Positions 6,138 through 14,656 are shown, counted from the stretch's first letter. The stretch: DNA of 29,301 nucleotides from JANNXY01 sp964472605 (GCA_964472605.1 CAYYLG010000005.1:1-29301); one strand, 5' to 3'. Made by a program: numbers and translations. Notes: generated by a model from the letters alone, not told the origin.

Positions 6138-8045
6138 ATGTCAAAGAAACCTATGCGCAAAATCGGGGGAGGAGGAATTTTAAGTAATATCACTTCTTCA
6201 TTACTTATTTTTATGATTATTATTGCAATTTTTTCATTAATTTCTGATAGAGCATCAAAGTCAGAAGATTTATCTTTGTCACAAATTGCACTCGATATCA
6301 AAGCCGGAAAAGTTGAATCAATAAATGTTGAAGGGGATGAATTAAAAGTTTCATACAAAAAAGTTGGTGAGGAAGCGCAAAAAATTGTTAAGTCAAAAAA
6401 AGAAGTTGATTCTTCAATCACAGAAACTCTTGCAAATTATGGTGTGACAGGTACAGAGTTAAGTGCTGTATCAGTAAATGTTAAAAATCCATCAGGATTC
6501 GGATATTGGTTTTTAAATATCATGCCGTTCCTTTTGCCAATTATTTTCGTAGGATTTTTCATTTGGTATTTGTCTCGTCAGGTGAAAGGTGCTGGAGTCC
6601 AAGCATTTACATTCGGACAATCTAAGGCTCGTATAATTCCTCCAGGGGATAAAAAGCAGAGAGTAACATTCAAAGATGTTGCGGGAGCCAAGGAAGCCAA
6701 AGAGGAATTAACTGAAATTGTGGATTTCTTAAAGAATCCTAAAAAGTTTCTTGATATTGGTGCAAGAATTCCAAAAGGAATTTTGCTTATGGGTGCTCCG
6801 GGAACAGGTAAGACACTTCTTGCGCGTGCAGTAGCAGGAGAGGCTAATGTAGCATTCTTTTCTATCTCTGGATCAGAGTTCGTAGAAATGTTTGTTGGAG
6901 TTGGTGCTTCGCGTGTGAGAGATTTGTTCAAGATGGCCAAGCAAGCTGCACCAGCAATTATATTTATAGATGAGATTGATGCTGTAGGGCGCGTGCGTGG
7001 AGCAGGAATGGGAGGAGGAAATGATGAACGTGAGCAGACTCTAAACCAGATTCTTGTAGAGATGGATGGATTCGAGCCAACAGAGAAGGTCATTGTCATG
7101 GCCGCAACAAATAGACCAGATGTACTAGACCCTGCGATCCTTCGCCCAGGAAGATTCGATAGACGAGTAACAATTGATTTACCGGACAGATCTGACCGTG
7201 AAGAAATTCTAAAAGTTCAAGGACGCGGTAAGCCTTTTGCTGAAGATGTGAATCTCTCGATTCTCGCAGAACGTACCCCAGGATTTTCTGGAGCAGATCT
7301 TTATTCACTTATGAACGAAGGTGCTATATTGGCAGCGAGAGAAAACAGAACAAAGATAGCTCAATTTGATCTGATTCGTTCTATTGAAAAAGTAATGCTT
7401 GGTCCAGAGAGAAAGAGTCATGTCTTAGGAAAGAAGGAGAAGGAAATCACTGCATATCACGAAGCTGGGCACGCAATAGTAGCTTCAGTTCTACCTTATG
7501 CAGATCCAGTTCACAAAATCTCTATAATATCTCGTGGACGCGCAGCAGGTTATACACTGAAGCTTCCAATAGAAGATCGTAAACTTCAATCAAGAAATGA
7601 ATTTATGGATGATATTGCAGTAACGCTTGGAGGATATGTGACCGAGAAAATAATTTTGAAAAATGATGTGACAACTGGTCCATCAAATGATTTACAAGTT
7701 GTCTCAGCTCTAGCTCGTGACATGGTTACAAAGTACGGTATGTCAGATGTTATAGGTCCGGTAGCACTTGAGGGAACTGGTGGTAGAGCAATGTTTGGTA
7801 AAGGAGTTGAAGATGGGGAGTATTCAGAAACACTTAGCGCAACTATCGATACAGAAGTTAAGAAAATCATCGCTCATGGATTAAAGAAGGCGGAGGACGT
7901 GATAGAGACTCATAAAAAGGCTCTTGAAGCAGTGGCCAAGAAACTTATGGAGGTAGAAACAATCGAACGAGATGAGTATGAGAAGATAATCATTGCCCAC
8001 GGCATTATCCCCAAGAGCAAGAAGGATATAGAACATCAAGCTTAA
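6138..8045 (+). CDS. ftsH: ATP-dependent zinc metalloprotease FtsH
   Basis: A 635-residue membrane protease. Two membrane helices flank a small extracytoplasmic domain (first near residues 15-35, second near 125-145). The AAA module has Walker A GAPGTGKT at 219-226, Walker B FIDEID at 276-281 and the second region of homology with arginine fingers (RPGRFDRR). The protease has HEAGH at 441-445 and a third zinc ligand probably Asp518 in SNDLQ. The hexamer pulls out and degrades membrane and SsrA-tagged proteins. An in-frame ATG at 6120 lies upstream of and overlaps the promoter and would add six unusual residues (MCIMTP), so 6138 is preferred. Confidence 0.97.
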   Translation: MSKKPMRKIGGGGILSNITSSLLIFMIIIAIFSLISDRASKSEDLSLSQIALDIKAGKVESINVEGDELKVSYKKVGEEAQKIVKSKKEVDSSITETLANYGVTGTELSAVSVNVKNPSGFGYWFLNIMPFLLPIIFVGFFIWYLSRQVKGAGVQAFTFGQSKARIIPPGDKKQRVTFKDVAGAKEAKEELTEIVDFLKNPKKFLDIGARIPKGILLMGAPGTGKTLLARAVAGEANVAFFSISGSEFVEMFVGVGASRVRDLFKMAKQAAPAIIFIDEIDAVGRVRGAGMGGGNDEREQTLNQILVEMDGFEPTEKVIVMAATNRPDVLDPAILRPGRFDRRVTIDLPDRSDREEILKVQGRGKPFAEDVNLSILAERTPGFSGADLYSLMNEGAILAARENRTKIAQFDLIRSIEKVMLGPERKSHVLGKKEKEITAYHEAGHAIVASVLPYADPVHKISIISRGRAAGYTLKLPIEDRKLQSRNEFMDDIAVTLGGYVTEKIILKNDVTTGPSNDLQVVSALARDMVTKYGMSDVIGPVALEGTGGRAMFGKGVEDGEYSETLSATIDTEVKKIIAHGLKKAEDVIETHKKALEAVAKKLMEVETIERDEYEKIIIAHGIIPKSKKDIEHQA

Positions 8046-8051
8046 TTGTTG

Positions 8052-8057
8052 TATAAT
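8052..8057 (+). promoter_or_regulatory. -10 box of the PG-binding/CARDB gene
   Basis: TATAAT just after the ftsH stop; predicted start near 8064, leader about 24 bases to the ATG at 8088, so this gene has its own promoter. Confidence 0.55.
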
Positions 8058-8087
8058 ATTTGGGTTAATTATAAATTAAGAAATTTT

Positions 8088-9290
8088 ATGAAAAAATTAT
8101 TAGTATTGAGTATATTTTCGCTATCCCTAGTTGTTACTTCAGGCAATGCTGAGGCAACCGCAACAACAACAGCGACTTCTACTGGGGCATATAGTTGTAC
8201 CGTTATAAATACAAATCTTTGTCCTGATGCACCGAACGCGTATTGTCCAAGCAGTCTGTATAAGAGTGGTCCAACGAATGATTATAAAGATTTTATAAAT
8301 AAGAGCTGGAAACCTGTATCGGCATTGCAAAAGTTTTTGAAGCAGGCAGGTTACATAAAATCTAAGAATATTACAGGTACATATGATTCTGTTACAAAAA
8401 ACGCAATTGCAAAATTTCAAAAGGATTATAGGATAACCAAAGATTTGGCTGGTTTCGCTGGTCCAAGTACAAGATCCTATATTAAGAGTCTGTCATGTAG
8501 TAAAGATCAAACATTGCCAGATCTAGATATTGTTGAGAGCGAGACTAAAGTTGCAACATCAACAGACAGTCTCACAGTGAAATTGGATTTTGTTGTTAAA
8601 AATATAGGATATGACTCAGCATCTTCAACCACGGTCTATGATGTCACTGCTTCTGGAGGCACAGCTTCTATAGCATCTTCAACATGTTCTATTTCAGATT
8701 TACAGCCTGGGTCGAGTTGCTCAGTTTCTTACAATGTATTATTTTCTAAATTTGGTAAAAAAGAACTCCGTATAAGAGTTGATTCAAAAAATAAAGTTAA
8801 AGAAATAAACGAAAACAATAATTCTCAAAATATAAAAATTAATTTAACTTCAACGGGGGGATCTCATGCAAATTCTGGGCCAGGATCATCTGGTGGAAAT
8901 AACTCAGCTTCAAGTTCAACCACAACACCTACTATAAGTAATATTGTTGTTAGAAATGAGACTGCTGGGAAGGATGTTACATCATTAAATATTAATCCGT
9001 ATTATGTTGGTTTTACAAAAACAGAAAGACAGTATCACATCACATGGAATTCCTCTGGTTTTACTGATGAATTCGCCACGATCATGATAAATCGATCTGG
9101 GGGTACGAATGTGCTATCTACTGGAAAGATAAAAGTTTCTAATGGTAGATATGATTTTAGTGGAGCAACTTTAAGAAATGCACTTGGTACTACTTTTGTA
9201 AATAATGGTGAATATAAATTAATTGTTCGAGGTGATAAAAATGGTTCCCCGGTAACTTCTGAGCTACAGGTAAAACTTGTTAAGAATTAA
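8088..9290 (+). CDS. secreted peptidoglycan-binding and CARDB-domain protein
   Basis: 400 residues from ATG 8088. An upstream in-frame codon would place 14 residues before the Lys-Lys-Leu signal peptide and would overlap the promoter, so it is rejected. Residues 1-24 form a signal peptide ending NAEA. A PG_binding_1-like helical domain follows (VSALQKFLKQAGYI...GTYDSVTKNAIAKFQ), then a CARDB domain (VKLDFVVKNIGYDSASSTT to ELRIRVDSKNKVKEINENNN), a Ser/Gly/Thr-rich linker and a C-terminal Ig-like beta domain. Paired Cys in the PG and CARDB parts could form disulphides outside the cell. A cell-wall or surface role is inferred; similar multi-domain surface proteins are frequent in Parcubacteria. 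No sorting signal or membrane anchor is visible at the C-terminus. Confidence 0.8.
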   Translation: MKKLLVLSIFSLSLVVTSGNAEATATTTATSTGAYSCTVINTNLCPDAPNAYCPSSLYKSGPTNDYKDFINKSWKPVSALQKFLKQAGYIKSKNITGTYDSVTKNAIAKFQKDYRITKDLAGFAGPSTRSYIKSLSCSKDQTLPDLDIVESETKVATSTDSLTVKLDFVVKNIGYDSASSTTVYDVTASGGTASIASSTCSISDLQPGSSCSVSYNVLFSKFGKKELRIRVDSKNKVKEINENNNSQNIKINLTSTGGSHANSGPGSSGGNNSASSSTTTPTISNIVVRNETAGKDVTSLNINPYYVGFTKTERQYHITWNSSGFTDEFATIMINRSGGTNVLSTGKIKVSNGRYDFSGATLRNALGTTFVNNGEYKLIVRGDKNGSPVTSELQVKLVKN

Positions 9291-9316
9291 AAAAATCCCC
9301 GAAAGGGGATTTTTTA
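9287..9316. terminator. rho-independent terminator, probably bidirectional
   Basis: AAAAATCCCC, loop GAAA, GGGGATTTTTT. It closes the CARDB gene and can also end the tRNA-Ile transcript coming from the other side. Confidence 0.85.
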
Positions 9317-9321
9317 TTTTG

Positions 9322-9394
9322 TGCACGCACTAGGATTCGAACCTAGGACCGGGCGTGTATAAGACGCCTGCTCTACCAACTGAGCTATGCGTGC
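9322..9394 (-). tRNA. tRNA-Ile, anticodon UAU
   Basis: 73 nt, full cloverleaf: acceptor GCACGCA/TGCGTGC, D stem GCTC/GAGC, anticodon stem GGCGT/ACGCC with loop CTTATAC (U33, anticodon TAT, A37), T stem CTAGG/CCTAG with TTCGAAT, discriminator A. CCA is not encoded. The anticodon reads AUA directly; most bacteria instead use a CAU-anticodon tRNA modified to lysidine. AUA is common in the host genes here. Confidence 0.9.
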
Positions 9395-9423
9395 GGTAAT
9401 AGATTTATAGCATTTTTAGGATT

Positions 9424-11577
9424 TTATTCAAAGTGTATGTCTTCACGAGAATCGATCTCTTTTTTAAGTAGGGGATATTGATCAAACTCAATGTTTTCTT
9501 CAACCAATCTCTTAGCCTCGTTCCTGGCTGATTCAACCATCTTGATATTTTTGATCGCTTCCATGCCGATGTCCGATAGTCCCCATTGCTTACCTTCACT
9601 TAATCCACCTGCTCCACGTATGGCCAGATCTCTCTCGGCTAACTCAAAACTATTTTTAGCGGTCTTGAGTGCGAGTAATCTCTCAGTTGTTTTTTCATTA
9701 TCCTTTTCTGTGCAGATGAAACAATATGCTTGATGATTGGATCTGATTACGCGTCCACGAAGTTGATGAAGTTGTGCAAGACCAAATCTCTCCGCACCTT
9801 CTATAATCATTACAGTAGCATTAGGGACATTTACTCCTACCTCAATAACCGAAGTTGAGACGAGTATATGTATCTTTCCATTTTCAAAATCCTTCATAAC
9901 CTTTTCTTTTTCATTTGGTTTCATCTTGCTATGCATTACAGCAATTTCGTATTCTGGGAAAACATCTTTCTTTAGTCTCTTGGCTTCTTCTTTGGCGCTT
10001 TTTGCATTTATTGCCATTTCTTTACTTGGATCTGGCGCATCGATGCGAGGGCAGATTACATATGCTTGTCTGCCATTTTGAATTTCTTTTCTCATGAGTT
10101 CATAAGATTTTTCTCTTTCGCCGGGCATTATGATTTCTGTTATAACGGGCTTTCTGCCATGTGGCATTCCTTCAACAACCGTTAGGTCCAAATCTCCGTA
10201 TAGTGTGAGAGCGAGTGTGCGAGGTATAGGTGTTGCAGTCATAGATAGTAGATGGGGAATTCTATTGTCTTTTCTGGCCAACTTTTGTCTTTGATTTACT
10301 CCGAATCTATGTTGTTCATCGATTATCACATATGCAAGATGTTTGAATTGAACAGACTTTGAAATTAGTGAATGTGTACCAACAAGAATTGGTATCTCAC
10401 CGTTCGCTACCCATTTGAGAAGTTGTGAGCGGGATATGTCCGTTGATCCGTTTCCAGTCTTCCAACTCGAAGCTACTTTTGAAGGAAACTTCTTGCAACC
10501 TGAAGAGGTGAGAAGTCCAATATTTATTGGTAAATGTTCAAAGAATTTTATAAATGATTCGAAATGTTGTTTGGCCAGGATTTCTGTAGGGCACATATAT
10601 GCAGTCTGTAAATGACCAAAGGTCTGACCTCTGGGACGTGTAACTGTCGTAGCAAAGGCTGTTGTGGCTGCAACCGCTGTTTTGCCACTCCCTACATCTC
10701 CTTCAAGTAGTCTTGAGCCGGGGTGGCCCGAGGAGAAATCATTAAGGATATCTTGTATAGCTTTCATTTGACCGTCTGTAAACTTGAAAGGGAAGCGTGA
10801 AATGAATTTATCAATTGTTTCTTTCTCTACATCTATAATGTATGGATTAGATTCAAAAACTTTTTTCTTTTCCTGTTGTTTTTTTAATTGAATATAAAAT
10901 ATTTCTTCAAATGCAAATCTTTTTCTTGCGCTCTCCGCATGCTCCTTTTTCTGGGGAGTATGAATCCAGATGAATGCTGTTTTGAGACTCGGTAGATGAT
11001 ATTTATCCAAAATATCTTTAGGTATTGGATCTATGATATTTTCAAAATACGCTGTATTAAAGATTTTTTGTAATGTGTGATACATCCAGTTGGACGTGAT
11101 GCCCTTTGATTCTGCGTAGACTGGGTAGAGTGAATGGTTTTCGTTTTCATTGAAAAGCGAATCACCGACACCGGTTGGAACTTTACTAATTGATTCTATG
11201 TGGGGATTTGAAATTGAAAATAATCCTTTTCTCTCACTTACTGTACCTTCAACTCTCACAAGCGATCCTTCGGTAAACATTTTGGCCAAGTAGGCTTGAT
11301 TGAACCAAATTAGATCAATGGATCCGGTATCATCAGTCACAGTGGCGGTAGCCATGGGAATCTTAGATTTAAAAGCCTTCTTGGTTTTAAGTTTTGAAAT
11401 TCTTCCGAAGATTGTCGCTTTCATTCCTGCTGTTAATCCTTCGATAGAAATAGACTCAGCCACATCTCCATAATGAAGCGGGAAATGGTATAGAAGATCA
11501 TTTGCGGTTTCTATCTTTAACCTTTTTAATGCTCCTGCTTGAGCTGGTAGTATGCGAGTAATATCCTTTAGATACAT
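9424..11577 (-). CDS. recG: ATP-dependent DNA helicase RecG
   Basis: 717 residues from the ATG at 11577. The N-terminal wedge/OB part (ATIFGRISKLKTKKAF, GSIDLIWFNQAYLAKMF) binds branched DNA; helicase motifs are I (EGDVGSGKTAVAA), II (DEQHRFGVNQRQ), III (SMTATPIPRTLALT) and VI-region (QLHQLRGRVIRSNHQAYC), followed by the RecG C-terminal part (FELAERDLAIRGAGGLSEGKQWG). RecG reverses stalled forks and migrates Holliday junctions. A 40-residue upstream extension is open but lies on top of the promoter and of the preceding gene's terminator, so it is rejected. A tail of about ten residues after the last core motif is short. Confidence 0.96.
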   Translation of the reverse strand: MYLKDITRILPAQAGALKRLKIETANDLLYHFPLHYGDVAESISIEGLTAGMKATIFGRISKLKTKKAFKSKIPMATATVTDDTGSIDLIWFNQAYLAKMFTEGSLVRVEGTVSERKGLFSISNPHIESISKVPTGVGDSLFNENENHSLYPVYAESKGITSNWMYHTLQKIFNTAYFENIIDPIPKDILDKYHLPSLKTAFIWIHTPQKKEHAESARKRFAFEEIFYIQLKKQQEKKKVFESNPYIIDVEKETIDKFISRFPFKFTDGQMKAIQDILNDFSSGHPGSRLLEGDVGSGKTAVAATTAFATTVTRPRGQTFGHLQTAYMCPTEILAKQHFESFIKFFEHLPINIGLLTSSGCKKFPSKVASSWKTGNGSTDISRSQLLKWVANGEIPILVGTHSLISKSVQFKHLAYVIIDEQHRFGVNQRQKLARKDNRIPHLLSMTATPIPRTLALTLYGDLDLTVVEGMPHGRKPVITEIIMPGEREKSYELMRKEIQNGRQAYVICPRIDAPDPSKEMAINAKSAKEEAKRLKKDVFPEYEIAVMHSKMKPNEKEKVMKDFENGKIHILVSTSVIEVGVNVPNATVMIIEGAERFGLAQLHQLRGRVIRSNHQAYCFICTEKDNEKTTERLLALKTAKNSFELAERDLAIRGAGGLSEGKQWGLSDIGMEAIKNIKMVESARNEAKRLVEENIEFDQYPLLKKEIDSREDIHFE

Positions 11578-11584
11578 AAAGGCT

Positions 11585-11590
11585 ATTATA
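11585..11590 (-). promoter_or_regulatory. -10 box of recG, leaderless
   Basis: TATAAT on the minus strand, seven bases before the ATG; predicted transcript start 11578, one base before the start codon. The -35 region falls in the preceding terminator's T-run. Confidence 0.6.
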
Positions 11591-11593
11591 CAG

Positions 11594-11631
11594 AAAATAA
11601 AAAAACAGCACTTGCTATGCCTGTGCTGTTT
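11594..11631 (-). terminator. terminator overlapping the end of the 112-residue gene
   Basis: Stem AAACAGCAC (11631-11623) with GTGCTGTTT (11611-11603) and then a T-rich run on the minus strand. The upstream gene's TAG stop (11615-11617) is inside the hairpin loop. Confidence 0.8.
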
Positions 11632-11953
11632 CAACAATCCGTTTCTTGGGTATTGTTCCTCGAGCTTCTCGTATGAGAACGATAGGGATTGCAGCATGGT
11701 GCCTACTAATCTGACGATCTCTATCTAAGTCTCCCGTGGTGATACCTTGCTTATGGAGTTCAATACGAATTTCCTTGCACCATTTCATATACCTGTTCCA
11801 GTCTTCTTGGTAGTCTACTCCAGAAAACTTAGCAGCCTCGTATCTTCCATAGTATAGGTCTGCCATTCGTAGAGCTTCATCTAGTTTTGTTTCTGGTTCT
11901 GGTTTGAATAAATCAAGCCAAAAACCCAATGTGAGAAAATTAAAGAGCTTCAT
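11615..11953 (-). CDS. hypothetical protein, 112 residues
   Basis: Not recognised. Begins MKLFNFLTLGFWLDLFKPEPE, a short hydrophobic stretch that could be a membrane anchor, followed by a helical charged body with DLYYGRYEAAKF and DWNRYMKWCKEIRIELHKQ. The ATG at 11953 lies one base after the predicted transcript start. A longer in-frame reading back into 12112 would be encoded by the inverted repeat of the mobile element and is rejected. The element at 11996 was inserted seven bases upstream of the -35 hexamer, leaving the promoter intact. Confidence 0.6.
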   Translation of the reverse strand: MKLFNFLTLGFWLDLFKPEPETKLDEALRMADLYYGRYEAAKFSGVDYQEDWNRYMKWCKEIRIELHKQGITTGDLDRDRQISRHHAAIPIVLIREARGTIPKKRIVETAQA

Positions 11954-11960
11954 GATTATT

Positions 11961-11988
11961 ACAATACTCTTCTCCAAAATTTCTGCAA
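11961..11988 (-). promoter_or_regulatory. promoter of the 112-residue gene, leaderless
   Basis: TTGCAG (11988-11983), 16-base spacer, TATTGT (11966-11961); predicted start at 11954, adjacent to ATG 11953. Confidence 0.55.
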
Positions 11989-11995
11989 CTAATTT

Positions 11996-12298
11996 GCGGT
12001 GAAATTGTATCCTTTGCGCGAACTTTTTTCGAGCGGAAAACAGACTGAACCGCCCCGCCGCCGCTCGCTCCGCTCGCGTGCCCCGCAGGAAAATACTCTT
12101 TGCTCTTTTCATTTTGCGCGCGCCCGATTTCTTTTTCTTCTAATGAAAAGAGTATTTTCCTGCGGGTCTCTGCTCTCAAGTTTTCGAGCAGGCGGCGGGG
12201 CTCAATGCGGTGCTCGAGCTTGGCGGAAGGGGGGTGTGGGGGGAATTCCGCCAAGCCCTCGCTCTGATTTATTTTCGCTTTCGGAATTGCGCGGCCTA
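11996..12298 (+). repeat. inverted repeat A', left end of element
   Basis: 303 bp, inverted copy of 14654-14956; I found no mismatch, and conceptual translations of both copies are the same in two frames. It contains an internal inverted repeat CCCGCAGGAAAATACTCTT / its complement at about 12081-12109 and 12143-12166, and GC-rich blocks. Frames through it are shadows, not genes. Confidence 0.9.
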
Positions 12299-12364
12299 AA
12301 AATAAGAAACCTATTGAATTGATGTTTCTTAAATTTTGGTATAACATCATAATAGCAATAAAGA

Positions 12365-12384
12365 AGTGGATACTCCACTATAAT
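12365..12384 (+). promoter_or_regulatory. promoter and palindromic operator of the XRE-permease gene
   Basis: The perfect palindrome AGTGGA-TAC-TCCACT (12365-12379) ends on the first T of a TATAAT box (12379-12384). Predicted transcript start is near 12391, 15 bases before the ATG at 12406. A repressor bound here would block RNA polymerase; the XRE domain encoded immediately downstream is the natural candidate. Confidence 0.65.
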
Positions 12385-12405
12385 GTTAATATCTTGTTGA
12401 TAGTT

Positions 12406-13971
12406 ATGTCAAGCAACCAAAATTTAGCCAAAAATATAAAAAGGTTACGAGAAGCCAAAGGGCTTTCGCAAGAAAAACTTGCGCGGCTTGCCGATGTCGC
12501 CAACAACACTCTTATCAAAATGGAATCGGGTGAAAATGAAAACCCGACTTTAGTAACGCTCAAAAAAGTTGCGAAAGCCCTTGAGGTGAGCGTTGATGAT
12601 TTGATCAATGGCGGTGATATTGTGAAAAGTATCGGGGGGGGGTACAATATTAGTAATCTAACCAAAAAAATTATGCTTCAAAAATTAGACAACTTTTTCG
12701 GAATAACAAAGCTAGGTTCAAATTTTAGAATTGAGCTTTTAGCTGGCCTCTCCACTTTTCTTTCACTCTCGTATATTTTTGTCGTCAATCCGGCAATCTT
12801 GTCTGCCGCTGGAATTAGCACGAGCGCGATTTTCTTTGCGACTGTTCTCGGTTCCGTTGTTACAACACTTTTAATGGGTCTCTGGGCAAGATTGCCGTTT
12901 GCCGTTGCGCCCGGACTTGAGATGAACGCTTACGTTGCGTATGTCGTTGTTGGAGTAATGGGCTTCACTTGGCAAGGCGCACTTGGAGCCGTTTTCTGGT
13001 CTGGAGTTTTGACGGTAATTTTAAGTTTTACTCCTTTGCGAGTAAATATCGTTAAAGCTATCCCCGACAAACTCAAGTCCGGGCTGGCCGCGGCTGTTGG
13101 AGTATTTTTGATTCTCATTGCTTTGAAAGTTAGCGGAATTTTGGCTTATGAAGGAATACAAGTTAAAGGTATCGGTTCAATAACCTCCAACGAGGCGATA
13201 GTATTTTTTGCAGGCTTGGTGCTTGTTGCACTTCTAAAATATTTCAAAGTTCGCGGTGCAGTTATGTTAAGTATTATTGGCGCGGCTATCGTTGCTCATT
13301 TTGTTGGTCTTACTCAAGCGTTTGAGCCGATAAAACTTTCTAAAGATATGTTCGCCGCGACTTTTGCGCTTGATTGGCGAATAATTTTTGATCCGAAAAT
13401 TTGGTCGGTCATTATTGTTTTGTTCATTCTCGATTTTTACGGCAGTATCGCCAAATTTATCGGTCTTACACGAAGCACATCAATAACCGACGAAGCCGGA
13501 AATGTGCCGCGCCTGAAAGAAGGATTGATTGTTGACGGCGCGGGAACAGTCATCGGTGCCGCAACCGGAACATCAAACCTTATTGCATATGTTGAGAGCG
13601 CAGTAGGTATTGGCGAAGGTGGTCGCACAGGTTTAGTCGCAGTCGTTGTCGCTATCTTGATGTCGCTGTTTATTTTCCTAACTCCGCTTATTAACCTTAT
13701 TCCGGTTGCGGCAACCACCGGAGCATTGTTTTTTGTCGGTGCAATGTTGTTCCCGTGGAAAGAGATTAAGAAATACGAGTGGATAGATATTATCGCAGTA
13801 TTGGCAATGATTGTTGTTACTGTTTGGACATTTGGTCTAGACAAAGCAATGTTTGCGGGCTTTGCCTCATTTGTTGTGTTGTATGTTTTAAGCGGTAAGT
13901 GGAAGCAATTAAACGCTTATCTTGTTGGCTCAACATTAATATTGCTTTTGAGTATTTTACTTTCAAAATAA
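12406..13971 (+). CDS. XRE-type regulator fused to NCS2/AzgA-like purine permease
   Basis: 521 residues from ATG 12406. Residues 1-68 are a classic XRE helix-turn-helix (LAKNIKRLREAKGLSQEKLA, NNTLIKMESGENENPTLVTL, AKALEVSVDDLI). After a short linker (VKSIGGGYN) comes a complete membrane transporter of the AzgA/PbuG type (hypoxanthine/guanine/adenine): FRIELLAGLSTFLSLSYIFVV, NPAILSAAGIS, APGLEMNAYVAY, then many hydrophobic helices and GAATGTSNLIAYVESAVGIGEGGRTGL. The join lies at a run of nine G. With one G more or fewer the reading frame stops within ten codons after the HTH, giving a separate small regulator, and the permease could start at an internal ATG (12672, MLQKLDNFFG). So it may be two genes, a true fusion, or a phase-variable locus. 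A TAA at 13971 is followed one base later by the methyltransferase ATG. Confidence 0.75.
   Translation: MSSNQNLAKNIKRLREAKGLSQEKLARLADVANNTLIKMESGENENPTLVTLKKVAKALEVSVDDLINGGDIVKSIGGGYNISNLTKKIMLQKLDNFFGITKLGSNFRIELLAGLSTFLSLSYIFVVNPAILSAAGISTSAIFFATVLGSVVTTLLMGLWARLPFAVAPGLEMNAYVAYVVVGVMGFTWQGALGAVFWSGVLTVILSFTPLRVNIVKAIPDKLKSGLAAAVGVFLILIALKVSGILAYEGIQVKGIGSITSNEAIVFFAGLVLVALLKYFKVRGAVMLSIIGAAIVAHFVGLTQAFEPIKLSKDMFAATFALDWRIIFDPKIWSVIIVLFILDFYGSIAKFIGLTRSTSITDEAGNVPRLKEGLIVDGAGTVIGAATGTSNLIAYVESAVGIGEGGRTGLVAVVVAILMSLFIFLTPLINLIPVAATTGALFFVGAMLFPWKEIKKYEWIDIIAVLAMIVVTVWTFGLDKAMFAGFASFVVLYVLSGKWKQLNAYLVGSTLILLLSILLSK
12634..12642 (+). repeat. G9 homopolymer between HTH and permease
   Basis: Nine consecutive G. 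In the given length the frame stays open. With eight G the frame meets TAA, and with ten G it meets TAG, shortly after. A TACAAT -10-like hexamer directly follows and could drive the permease alone. Confidence 0.85.
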
Positions 13972-13972
13972 T

Positions 13973-14656
13973 ATGGACACATCTAAAAAATTAGTCGCCG
14001 AACAGAAAGAATGGGGCGTTGTCGCAAAAGAACTTGAAGCTGAAAACCTTAAACTTGCTTCATACGACAACACTTTGATGTCTGCTATCGGCGACGTTAA
14101 AGACAAAAAAGTTTTGGACTATGGCGCAGGCCCCGGCGTTCTTGCTTTGGGTTTGCAAAAGATGGGTGCTGACGTGAAGGTTTGGGATATTAATAATGAA
14201 ATGCGAGAAAAAGCCGGGGCCAAAATTGGTTCTGAAAATATTTACAGCGACATTAGCCAAGTGCCCCAAAACTTTTTTGACATTGTTATTTGCAATCTAG
14301 TTTTGTGCATTGTGCCGGAGGACGAAGTGAAAAATATCGTCAAAAATATCAAAGCGGTTTTGAATGAAACCGGCTCGGCGTACATTGGATTTTGCAATCC
14401 AAAAATTTTCCAAGTTGCTGAAAGTAACCTAGATTTTCGTTTTCCGACTGGCAATAAGTATGAGGATAACCACGACTACAAGAAAGTGAAAAAAGAGGGT
14501 GGTTATGAAATTATCGAAACTCATCGCCCGATTGAGTGGTACGAGAAAATTTTTGGAGAAGCAGGATTGCGCCTCGCCGATGAGTTTTACACACCGGAGT
14601 ATGAGCTTAAAGATAACAAGATTAAGGATTTCATTATCTTTAAGCTCTCAAAATAG
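13973..14656 (+). CDS. class I SAM-dependent methyltransferase
   Basis: 227 residues with a Rossmann methyltransferase core: motif I VLDYGAGPGVLALGLQKMG (about residues 43-61), acidic end of strand 2 in VWDIN, motif IV-like FDIVICNLVLCIVPED, and post-motif region LNETGSAYIGFCNP. It belongs to the small-molecule type (UbiE/Methyltransf_11-like) rather than the DNA type: no DPPY. The substrate is unknown. It follows the permease gene by one base, so it is in the same operon; a link with a nucleobase-derived substrate is only a guess. The TAG stop begins on the first base of repeat A. Confidence 0.75.
   Translation: MDTSKKLVAEQKEWGVVAKELEAENLKLASYDNTLMSAIGDVKDKKVLDYGAGPGVLALGLQKMGADVKVWDINNEMREKAGAKIGSENIYSDISQVPQNFFDIVICNLVLCIVPEDEVKNIVKNIKAVLNETGSAYIGFCNPKIFQVAESNLDFRFPTGNKYEDNHDYKKVKKEGGYEIIETHRPIEWYEKIFGEAGLRLADEFYTPEYELKDNKIKDFIIFKLSK

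Noticed and set aside
9424..11697. Longer RecG starting at 11697
   Set aside because: The extra 40 residues lie on the terminator and promoter and have no RecG similarity.
11996..12298. Long frames through the inverted repeats (11999-12322 plus; 14648-15118 minus; 14698-15135 plus)
   Set aside because: They are open because the repeats are GC-rich; both strands are open in the same place, the frames have low-complexity Arg/Ser/Pro content and lack start signals. Their identity in the two copies only shows that the DNA repeats are the same.
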